Source of the DNA: Streptomyces sp. ICBB 8177
Lineage (GTDB): Bacteria > Actinomycetota > Actinomycetes > Streptomycetales > Streptomycetaceae
DNA length: 64,000 bases
NCBI RefSeq assembly: GCF_003144095.1
Contig: NZ_NSKH01000002.1
Location: forward strand, 383,024-447,023
Reading direction: 5' to 3'
Numbering within the stretch: position 1 is the stretch's first letter; each line of letters begins with the position of its first letter. Both the position numbers and the translations under genes were made by a program. The notes below the pieces were generated by a model. It did not search any database. It had not been told where the DNA came from and saw only the letters and a program-made list of their open reading frames with translations. Shown here one piece after another: positions 49,836 through 57,332 of the stretch.

Positions 49836-50632
49836 GGCCCGGCCTCCTCCGTGCCCGGGTCCGTGGCGGGGTCCGTTCCTGCGCCCGCCTCGGCGCGTTC
49901 CTTCAGCCAGGCGTCGAGTTCGGCGCGGACCCTGCGGTCCATGGCCATCGACAGCTCGGCGTCCACCACGTTCTTCGCCAGTGGGCGCAGCCGGTCCAGG
50001 GCCTCGGCCATCCGGGCCGCGTCGCCGCGGGTGAGGTCGCGGGCGACCGGGTCGATGACGTGGGTGCGGATGAGCACGGTGAACAGGTCGGCGAGCGCGT
50101 CCACGTGGGTGCGTACCGCCCGCCCGGCGGCCAGCACCTCCGACAGCGGCACGCCCTCGCGTACCAGCGCGGCGGAGGCGTCCAGCAGCCGCCTGCTGAC
50201 GTGCACGACCGTCTCCGGGTGCTCGCCGTCCACCGCGATGTAGCCGATGTCGAGGGCGGCGGCGAGGTTCTCGGCGGTGACGTCCGAGCCGAAGGAGTCG
50301 GCGAGTTCCTCGGGGGCGAGGCGGACCGGGGTCTCCTGCGACCAGGGCGTGGCGATGGCGTTCTCCAGGCCCAGCAGCTCGCCCACGTCGCGGCCGGACT
50401 CCCAGGCGCCGATCAGCTCGGCGATGCCGCCGAGGGTGTGGCCGCGTTCCAGCAGCGCGGCGATGGTCCGCAGCCGCGCGAGGTGCGCGTCGCCGTACCA
50501 GGCGATCCGCCCCTCCCGGCGCGGCGGCGGAAGCAGCTTGCGCTCCCGGTAGAACCGCAGCGTCCGCACGGTGATCCCGGCCTCCTTGGCCAGCTCCGCC
50601 ATCCGGTACTCACGCCGCGGTGTCTCCTCCAC
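49832..50632 (-). CDS. MerR family transcriptional regulator
   Basis: The ~266-aa protein has EYRMAELAKEAGITVRTLRFYRERKLLPPPRREGRIAWYGDAHLARLRTIAALLERGHTLGGIAELI (residues ~8-75), a full MerR winged helix. A long C-terminal ligand or dimerisation domain follows with VHVSRRLLDASAALVREG and RTHVDALADLFTVLIRTHVIDPVARDL. The GTG at 50632 matches the usual VEETPRREY start but has a poor ribosome site; ATG at 50602 is possible. It is divergent from the monooxygenase operon and coupled to the GNAT gene, so it may control either. Confidence 0.87.
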   Translation of the reverse strand: MEETPRREYRMAELAKEAGITVRTLRFYRERKLLPPPRREGRIAWYGDAHLARLRTIAALLERGHTLGGIAELIGAWESGRDVGELLGLENAIATPWSQETPVRLAPEELADSFGSDVTAENLAAALDIGYIAVDGEHPETVVHVSRRLLDASAALVREGVPLSEVLAAGRAVRTHVDALADLFTVLIRTHVIDPVARDLTRGDAARMAEALDRLRPLAKNVVDAELSMAMDRRVRAELDAWLKERAEAGAGTDPATDPGTEEAGP

Positions 50633-50735
50633 GCAGGTCAGCTTACGGTCCGTCCCGCCCGGCACGGCCCCGCCCAACCGGCCGCCGCCCCGGCCGTGGG
50701 CGGCGCGGCGGGCGGGGATTTTGCCGGTCGACCCC

Positions 50736-50746
50736 TACCGCTGGTA
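50736..50746. promoter_or_regulatory. Candidate MerR operator
   Basis: TACC-GCT-GGTA, a short inverted repeat, lies in the 188-bp divergent region between the MerR gene and the monooxygenase operon, where a MerR-bound promoter would be expected. Only four bases per arm are matched, so it is a weak call. Confidence 0.3.
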
Positions 50747-50820
50747 ACGGGTGTGTTCTACAGTCCGAACCGTGCCAGTGATTGCTGGCATGGTCCGGTG
50801 GAGCGCTGGGAGGCGGCGGC

Positions 50821-52338
50821 ATGGCGACGCGCGAGCACTTTCGGGTGGCGGTGATCGGTACGGGGTTCGGCGGGCTGGGGGCCGGGGTGCGGCTGCGGCG
50901 GGAAGGGGTCACCGACTTCGTGATCCTGGAACGCGCCGACTCCGTCGGCGGGACCTGGCGGGACAACAGCTACCCGGGGTGCGCCTGCGACGTCCCCTCC
51001 CACCTGTACTCCTTCTCCTTCGCGCCCAACCCCGACTGGCCGCGCGCCTTCTCCGGCCAGCCGCACATCCGCGCCTACCTGGAGCGGGTCACCGACATCT
51101 TCGGCCTGCGCCCGCACATCCGCTTCAACTCCGAGGTGGAGGAGGCGCGTTGGGACGAGGACGCCCGGCACTGGCGGTTGCGCACCGCGCGCGGCGAGCT
51201 GACCGCCGACGTCGTGGTGTCCGCCACCGGACCGCTGTCCGACCCCAGGATCCCCGACATCAAGGGCCTGGACACCTTCCCCGGCAAGGTCTTCCACTCC
51301 TCGCGCTGGGACCACGACTACGACCTGAGGGGCAAGCGTGTCGCCATGGTCGGCACCGGCGCCTCCGCCATCCAGATCGTGCCGGCCATCCAGCCCCAGG
51401 TCGAGCGCCTCACCGTCGTGCAGCGCACCCCCCCGTGGGTGATGCCCCGCATGGACCGGGGCATCAACGCCGCCGAGAAGTGGCTGCACGCCAAGGTGCC
51501 CGCCAGCCACAAGGCGCGCCGCGGACTGCTGTGGCTGATCCGGGAGTTCCAGGTCGGCGCGTTCGTTCGCCGCCCGCAGCTGATGAAGGCCACCGAGCAG
51601 ATCGCCCGCGCCCACATCCGCCGCGCCGTCAAGGACCCGGTCCTGCGCGCGAAGGTGACCCCCGACTACACCATCGGCTGCAAGCGCATCCTGCTGTCCA
51701 ACGACTACTATCCGGCGCTCGCCGCCCCCAACACCGAGGTCGTCGACGGCGCCCTCACCGAGGTGCGCGGCTCGACGATCGTCACCGCCGACGGCGCCGA
51801 ACGCGAGGTCGACGCCATCGTCTTCGGCACCGGCTTCCACGTCACCGACATGCCCATCGGCGACCGCATCCACGGCGTCGGCGGCCGCACCCTCGCCGAG
51901 CACTGGAAGGACGGGATGGCCGCGCTGCGCGGCTCCACCATCGACGGCTTCCCCAACCTCGTGATGATCATCGGCCCCAACACCGGCCTGGGCAACAGCT
52001 CGATGATCCTCATGATCGAGTCCTCCCTCAACTACCTGGCCGACTACCTCGCCACCCTGGAGCGCACCGGCGCCGCCGCGCTCAACGCCCGCCCCGAGGC
52101 GGTGCGTTCGTGGAACGCCGAGCTGCAACGCCGCATGCAGCGCACCGTGTGGAACACCGGCGGCTGCGTCAGCTGGTACCTGGACGCCTCCGGCCGCAAC
52201 ACCACGCTGTGGCCCGGCACCACCGCCGAATTCCGCCGCGCCACCCAACGTCTGAAGCCGCAGGAGTACGAGGTACTTCGGGGACGGGCCGAGCGGTCGG
52301 GCACCACCTCCGGCGCGTCCGAGGAGGTGGCCGCGTGA
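50821..52338 (+). CDS. Flavin-containing Baeyer-Villiger-type monooxygenase
   Basis: The 505-aa protein has VAVIGTGFGGLGAGVRLRREG (FAD site), GGTWRDNSYPGCACDVPSHLYSFSF, and the Baeyer-Villiger fingerprint FPGKVFHSSRWD (F-x-G-x-x-x-H-x-x-x-W-D). VAMVGTGASAIQIVP (NADPH site) follows. It inserts oxygen next to a ketone to give an ester or lactone. It is the first of three coupled genes, and the M. tuberculosis mymA operon has the same order (monooxygenase, hydrolase, SDR). The ATG at 50821 has GGGAGG upstream. Confidence 0.9.
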   Translation: MATREHFRVAVIGTGFGGLGAGVRLRREGVTDFVILERADSVGGTWRDNSYPGCACDVPSHLYSFSFAPNPDWPRAFSGQPHIRAYLERVTDIFGLRPHIRFNSEVEEARWDEDARHWRLRTARGELTADVVVSATGPLSDPRIPDIKGLDTFPGKVFHSSRWDHDYDLRGKRVAMVGTGASAIQIVPAIQPQVERLTVVQRTPPWVMPRMDRGINAAEKWLHAKVPASHKARRGLLWLIREFQVGAFVRRPQLMKATEQIARAHIRRAVKDPVLRAKVTPDYTIGCKRILLSNDYYPALAAPNTEVVDGALTEVRGSTIVTADGAEREVDAIVFGTGFHVTDMPIGDRIHGVGGRTLAEHWKDGMAALRGSTIDGFPNLVMIIGPNTGLGNSSMILMIESSLNYLADYLATLERTGAAALNARPEAVRSWNAELQRRMQRTVWNTGGCVSWYLDASGRNTTLWPGTTAEFRRATQRLKPQEYEVLRGRAERSGTTSGASEEVAA

Positions 52339-53378
52339 CCACGGCCACCGGAGCGGGCACCGCCCGCGTCCCGCACCCCCGCCGGGCCGAACGCTACCTG
52401 CCGCCGGCGCCGCGCCGCACCGCGTACGTCACCTCCGCCGACGGCACCCGCGTGTACTACGAGGAGCACGGGGACGCCGACGCGCCCACCGTCGTCCTGG
52501 CGCACGGCTGGACCTGCTCGACCCTCTTCTGGGCCGCCGTCATCCGCGAACTCACCCCCGCCCTGCGGGTGATCGTGTACGACCAGCGCGGTCACGGGCG
52601 CAGCGAGATCCCCCGCGGCCGGGCCCGCTACAGCACCGACGCGCTCGCCGACGACCTGACCTCGGTGCTGGAGGACGCGCTGCCGGACGGCCGCAAGGCG
52701 GTGCTCGCCGGGCACTCGATGGGCGGGATGACGCTGATGGCGTCGGCGGGGCGGCCCGCCGTGCGCGCCCGCGCCGCGGCCGTACTGCTGGCGAGCACCG
52801 GCAGCGGCCGGCTGCTGCCGCAGACCCGCGTGCTGCCGCCGCGCGTGCGCGACCAGCGGCTGCGCGACCGCTTCCACCGGCAGCTTCTGGTCTCCGCCGC
52901 GCCGCTCGGGCCCGACGGGCCGCTGCTGCGCGCCGCCCTCAAGTACGGGGTGCTGGGCGCCGGTTCGACGCCCGAGCAGGTGGCGTTCACCACCCGGATC
53001 GTCACCGCCTGCCGCCGCAAGCCCCGCGCGGCATGGGGGCGGGTGCTGGCCGCGCTCGACCTGGACGCCGGGCTCGCCGACCTCGCCGTGCCCACCGCGG
53101 TCCTGGTCGGCACCGACGACAAGCTGACGCCTCCGGCGCACGCGCACCGCATGCTGGAGCGGCTGCGCGTCCCGGTGGGACTGACCGAACTGCCGGGGCT
53201 GGGCCACATGACGCCCATCGAGGCCCCGGACGCGGTGGCGGGCGTCATCCGCGAACTGGTCCGCGACCACCTGGCGACGCCAGACCCCACGGCGTCCGGC
53301 GGCGCCCCCGCCGCCGGGGCCGGCACGAGCGAACCGGCGAAGGACGAACAGACCGCACGGGAAGGCGGGACGGTATGA
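52335..53378 (+). CDS. Alpha/beta hydrolase (LipR-like)
   Basis: The 347-aa protein has VVLAHGWTCSTLFWAAVIREL (oxyanion region), IVYDQRGHGRSEIP, the nucleophile elbow LAGHSMGGMTLM, the acid in LVGTDDKLTPP and the His in LGHMTPIEAPD. A ~30-aa low-complexity tail follows. It should hydrolyse the ester formed by the monooxygenase. Its GTG start overlaps the upstream stop (GTGA, 52335-52338) and its own stop overlaps the next start. Confidence 0.88.
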   Translation: MTTATGAGTARVPHPRRAERYLPPAPRRTAYVTSADGTRVYYEEHGDADAPTVVLAHGWTCSTLFWAAVIRELTPALRVIVYDQRGHGRSEIPRGRARYSTDALADDLTSVLEDALPDGRKAVLAGHSMGGMTLMASAGRPAVRARAAAVLLASTGSGRLLPQTRVLPPRVRDQRLRDRFHRQLLVSAAPLGPDGPLLRAALKYGVLGAGSTPEQVAFTTRIVTACRRKPRAAWGRVLAALDLDAGLADLAVPTAVLVGTDDKLTPPAHAHRMLERLRVPVGLTELPGLGHMTPIEAPDAVAGVIRELVRDHLATPDPTASGGAPAAGAGTSEPAKDEQTAREGGTV

Positions 53379-54274
53379 GCAAGCCCCTGCACGGCCAGGT
53401 CGTGGTGATCACCGGGGCCGCGCGCGGCGTCGGCGCCCTGCTGGCCCGCAAACTGAGCGCGCGCGGCGCCAGGCTGGCGCTGGTCGGCCTCGAGCCCGAC
53501 GAACTGGCCCAGGTGGCAGCCGAACTGGGCGGCCGCTCCTGGGAGGCGGACGTCACCGACCGGGACGCGATGGCCCGGGTCGCCGACGAGGTGGTCGCCG
53601 CGTACGGGCGGGTGGACGTGGTGGTCGCCAACGCGGGCATCGCCACCGGCGGTCCGTTCCTGGATTCCGAGGCGCGCACCTTCGACCGGGTCATCGAGGT
53701 CAACCTGCTGGGCAGCGTGGCGACCGCCCGCGCGTTCCTGCCCGCGCTGGTCGCCTCGCGCGGCTACTACCTCCAGATCGCCTCGCTCGCCGCGCTGACC
53801 CCGGCGCCGATGATGGCCGCGTACTGCGCCAGCAAGGCGGGCGTCGAGGCGTTCGCGCACAGCCTGCGGGCCGAGGTCGGCCACCAGGGCGTGAAGGTGG
53901 GCGTCGGCTACCTCAGCTGGACCGACACCGACATGGTGCGCGGCGCCGACCAGGACGACGTACTGCGGGAGTTGCGGGCCCGGCTGCCGTGGCCGACCAA
54001 CCGCACCTATCCGCTGGACCCGGCCGTCGAACGCATCGCGGACGGCGTCGCCCGCCGCTCCGCGCACGTCTACGCGCAGTGGTGGCTGCGCGGCATGCAG
54101 TCGGTGCGCGGCTACCTGCCGTCGCTGGTGGGCACCGTGGGACAGCGCGAGATGCGCCGCGCGGAGCCGAGGCTGCGGGCGACGGCGGAGCGGCGACGGG
54201 GTCTCGTGGGTGCCGGAGGAGCCGCGGACGAGACCGCTCGCAAGGACCTGAGCAGCGGTAACTCCGCTCCGTAA
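53375..54274 (+). CDS. Short-chain dehydrogenase/reductase (SadH-like)
   Basis: The 299-aa protein has VVVITGAARGVGALLARKL (NAD(P) site), VVVANAGIATGGPFLD, the catalytic Ser in IASLAAL and YCASK (Tyr and Lys). It has an extended C-terminus of ~60 residues. It would interconvert an alcohol and the ketone used by the monooxygenase. It starts at an ATG overlapping the hydrolase stop by four bases, so all three genes are translated as a coupled unit. Its stop codon lies inside CGTAAC-N5-GTTACG (54270-54286), a perfect short inverted repeat. Confidence 0.88.
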   Translation: MSKPLHGQVVVITGAARGVGALLARKLSARGARLALVGLEPDELAQVAAELGGRSWEADVTDRDAMARVADEVVAAYGRVDVVVANAGIATGGPFLDSEARTFDRVIEVNLLGSVATARAFLPALVASRGYYLQIASLAALTPAPMMAAYCASKAGVEAFAHSLRAEVGHQGVKVGVGYLSWTDTDMVRGADQDDVLRELRARLPWPTNRTYPLDPAVERIADGVARRSAHVYAQWWLRGMQSVRGYLPSLVGTVGQREMRRAEPRLRATAERRRGLVGAGGAADETARKDLSSGNSAP

Positions 54275-54360
54275 CGGATGGTTACGCTCCAAGATGCGGG
54301 GGGTGGGAGGGCGTGTTTCTCTGAGGGAGGCCCATCCCCCACACCCCCCTAGGAGTGATC

Positions 54361-54690
54361 ATGGGCATGCGAGACACCTCCGGTGCCGACGACCGCGCCC
54401 GCCGCGGCGGCCGGGACGACCAGAGCCGTTCCCGCGGCAGGAGCGACCGGGACGACATGGGCGGTCGCGGCATGGACGACCCGGACCTGGGCCGCGACGA
54501 CCGCGGCATGGGCGGTGACATGAGCGGCCAGGGCATGCGCCGTGACGACCGCGACATGGGCGGCCGCGACATGGGCGGCCGTGGCGCCGGCGGCGACCGG
54601 CAGCGCTCGTCGCGGCCGCGTGACAACGAACCGGACGACATGCAGGACACGTTGGAGCAGAGCCGGCTCGACGACGACGGCCGCTTCTGA
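54361..54690 (+). CDS. Low-complexity Arg/Asp/Gly/Met-rich protein
   Basis: The 109-aa protein is almost entirely made of R, D, G, M and S in short repeats (GGRGMDDPDLGRDDRGMGG, RDDRDMGGRDMGG), ending with DNEPDDMQDTLEQSRLDDDG. It is very hydrophilic and must be disordered, with both positive and negative residues. No family is recognised. AGGAG lies five bases before the ATG. It stands alone between the monooxygenase operon and a terminator at 54789-54818. Such compositions are seen in RNA-binding or stress-protective proteins, which is only suggestive here. Confidence 0.6.
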   Translation: MGMRDTSGADDRARRGGRDDQSRSRGRSDRDDMGGRGMDDPDLGRDDRGMGGDMSGQGMRRDDRDMGGRDMGGRGAGGDRQRSSRPRDNEPDDMQDTLEQSRLDDDGRF

Positions 54691-55233
54691 CGGCTCCCGC
54701 CCCCTCCCCGGCGACCGCCCCGGTCACCGGGGACGGCACCGCGCGGGTGAACTTCTCGCGAACATCCGGGATACCCGGGCATACGGAAAAGGGCGCGTCC
54801 CCCCACGGGCGCGCCCTTCTCCCTGATTCCGCCCTGCCGGAATCAGCCGGAACACCGGGCCGGCAGCCCCCGGCCCAGCGTGTGATACGTGACGCGACCG
54901 CCCACTCACCTACCCGGCGATCCGTCAACTTCCGTAGGAACTGGGAGGCTTCGTCCCCTACGGAATCCCGGCGACACGCACTCTGCCCTACGGCCATGAC
55001 GTGCCGCTGACTGCTCGCTGACGCCACTGTGACACGGTGCGTAGTCGCCGGAAGGCGCCACAACACGGGCGCCGCACGGGGGGAGGGGTGCTCGTCGGAG
55101 GACGGCTCGCCCGAGCCTGTGCCGTGTCCCGATCGCATCCTGGACCACGCATGGCGCAAAACACGCGGTTTTCACCGCATCCCCGCAAGGCAGGATGGAG
55201 CCGGATGTCGACTTCATCCGGTGGGGAACTCAC
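54691..55233. other. Intergenic region upstream of the SARP gene
   Basis: This ~540-bp gap has no supported gene. It holds the terminator at 54789-54818, an inverted repeat CCGTAGG (54932-54938) with CCTACGG (54957-54963), and the SARP promoter region, which is less GC-rich at about 55130-55230. Short open frames here have no ribosome sites. Confidence 0.5.
54789..54818 (+). terminator. Hairpin terminator
   Basis: AAGGGCGCG (54789-54797) pairs with CGCGCCCTT (54810-54818) around a 12-base loop, with A and T runs outside. It ends the low-complexity gene. Confidence 0.7.
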
Positions 55234-57300
55234 ATGACGACGGACGACGTGACCTTCGGCCTGCTCGGGCCGCTGGAGATCCGGCACGCCACGCGGCGGA
55301 TCCCGCTCGGGGCCGGACGTCAGCGCTCGGTGCTCGCCCTGATGCTGCTTCAGACGAACCAGGAGGTGACCGTTGAGAGTTTAATCAAGCGACTGTGGGA
55401 CGGGGAAGCCCCCGGCGGAGCGCGCAACACCGTGCAGGCCTATGTCGCCCGGCTGCGCAGGATCCTGCGCGAGGCCTGCGGATCCGACCACCTGATCCGC
55501 ACCGGGCCGTGCGGCTACGCGCTGAGCGTGCCGGACGACGCGCTGGACCTGACCCGCTTCCGGGCGCTGGCCGCGGCAGGCGAAAGGTATCTCTCCCGGG
55601 GTGAACTGCGCTGCGCGCAACGGGACTTCGCCGAGTCCCTCACCCTGTGGCGCGGCGCCGCGTTCCAGGACGTGCCGTGCGACACGCTGCAACGCGACGA
55701 GGCGCCGGCGCTGGAGGACGAGCGGCTGCACGTCGTGGAGCGGCTGTGCGACCTGGACCTGATCCAGGGCGCGCCCGCCTCCGCGCTCACCATGCTCCGC
55801 CCGGTGATCGCCGACCGGCCGCTGCGCGAACGCCCCTGGTGCCAGCTGATCACCGCCCTGTACCGGTGCGGGCGGCGCGCCGAGGCGCTCACCGCGTACC
55901 AGGAGATCGCCCAGCTCCTCTACAGCGAACTCGGCGTCGAACCGGGCCCCGACCTGCGGGCGCTGCACCACGCGCTGCTGGACGACGTGGACATGGCCTG
56001 GCCGCCGCCGCGCGAACGCATCCCGGGCCCGCGCCCCGCCCCGCACACCACCTGGGCCGAGCCCCGGCAACTCCCGAGCGGTCCACCCGAGTTGGCGGGG
56101 CGCGAAGGCGAGGAAGGGGAGGCGGTACGGCTGCTGGGCACCCAGCCCGCGGCCGGCACCGTGCCCGTCGTCGTGCTCAGCGGCGCCCCCGGCTGCGGCA
56201 AGACCGCGCTCGCGGTGCGGGTGGCCCACCGCTCGGCGGCCCGCTATCCCGACGGCCAGATCTTCCTGCCGCTGGCCCGGCCGGACGGCGCGCCGCGCGA
56301 CACCGCGAGCCTGCTGCACGACGCGCTGCACGCCACCGGCGCCGCCTGCGACGCCATCCCGCCCGGCGCCGAGGCGCGCTCCGCGCTGCTGCGGGCCCGG
56401 CTGGCGGGGCGCAGGGTGCTTCTGGTGCTGGACGACGCGGCCGACCCGGCGCAGGTCATGCCGCTGCTGCCGGGCGAGCCGGGCTGCGCGGTGCTGGTGA
56501 CCGCGCGCACCGAACTGCCCGAGCTGACCGCCTTCCACGGCGCGCACCCGCTCACCCTCGGCGCGCTGCCCACGGACGCCGCGGTCGAACTCCTCGGCCA
56601 GATACTCGGCCCCGACCGGGTCGCCGCCGAGCCGGACGCCGCCGCCGAACTCGCCCGGCACTGCGGCCACCTGCCGATCGCCCTGTGCGCGGCCGCCGGC
56701 AACCTCACCGGGCCCCGGGTCGTCTCGCTCCAGGCGTACGCCGACCGGCTGCGCACCGGGGACCGGCTCGACCTGCTCTCCCTCGGCTGCGGCAGCGGCT
56801 CCGCCGTGCGCGACGCCTTCGACCGCTCCTACCGCGCGCTGCCCCCGGCCGCCCGCGGGCTCTTCAGGCTCCTGGGCGACGCGGGCCTGCCACACACCAC
56901 GCCGCAGGCCGCGGCGGCGCTGGCCGGGCAGCCGGTGGAGCAGACGCAGCCGCTCGCCCGCCACCTGGTCGCCGCCCACCTCGCCGAGGAACCTGAACCC
57001 GGACGGCTGCGGCTGCCCGGCCTGCTCGCGGGCTACGCGGCCGAACGCGCCCGCGCCGAGGACGACCCCGCCGCGCTGCGTGCCGCCAGGGCCCGGCTGC
57101 TGGGCTGGTACGCCGCCCGCGCCGCGACCGCGGTGCGGGCCTGCATGCCGCAACCCGGCCGCGCCCGCCGGGACTTCGGCACGCCCGCGAAGGCCCGCGC
57201 GTGGCTGGAGGCCGAGGCGGACAACCTCACGGCGCTGACCCGGTGGGGGCGGGGGGCGGAACGCGACGCGCTGGTGGTGTTCCCCGAGGGGGTCGCGTAA
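55234..57300 (+). CDS. SARP/AfsR-type regulator (BTAD + NB-ARC), TTA codon
   Basis: The 688-aa protein has an OmpR-like DNA-binding domain (residues ~1-95: FGLLGPLEIRHATRRIPLG, LIKRLWDGEAPGGARNTVQAYVARLRRIL). A BTAD helical domain follows (~100-245, ending YSELGVEPGPDLRALHHALL). Then comes an NB-ARC ATPase with Walker A GAPGCGKTALAV and Walker B RRVLLVLDDAADP, followed by a helical C-terminus shorter than AfsR. No TPR array is evident. It probably activates secondary metabolite or developmental genes. Leu50 is encoded by TTA (55381-55383), so translation should depend on the bldA tRNA. The ATG at 55234 was chosen over 55195. Confidence 0.88.
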   Translation: MTTDDVTFGLLGPLEIRHATRRIPLGAGRQRSVLALMLLQTNQEVTVESLIKRLWDGEAPGGARNTVQAYVARLRRILREACGSDHLIRTGPCGYALSVPDDALDLTRFRALAAAGERYLSRGELRCAQRDFAESLTLWRGAAFQDVPCDTLQRDEAPALEDERLHVVERLCDLDLIQGAPASALTMLRPVIADRPLRERPWCQLITALYRCGRRAEALTAYQEIAQLLYSELGVEPGPDLRALHHALLDDVDMAWPPPRERIPGPRPAPHTTWAEPRQLPSGPPELAGREGEEGEAVRLLGTQPAAGTVPVVVLSGAPGCGKTALAVRVAHRSAARYPDGQIFLPLARPDGAPRDTASLLHDALHATGAACDAIPPGAEARSALLRARLAGRRVLLVLDDAADPAQVMPLLPGEPGCAVLVTARTELPELTAFHGAHPLTLGALPTDAAVELLGQILGPDRVAAEPDAAAELARHCGHLPIALCAAAGNLTGPRVVSLQAYADRLRTGDRLDLLSLGCGSGSAVRDAFDRSYRALPPAARGLFRLLGDAGLPHTTPQAAAALAGQPVEQTQPLARHLVAAHLAEEPEPGRLRLPGLLAGYAAERARAEDDPAALRAARARLLGWYAARAATAVRACMPQPGRARRDFGTPAKARAWLEAEADNLTALTRWGRGAERDALVVFPEGVA

Positions 57301-57332
57301 CGCCTTTAACAGGGACGGATTATGACGGCGCG

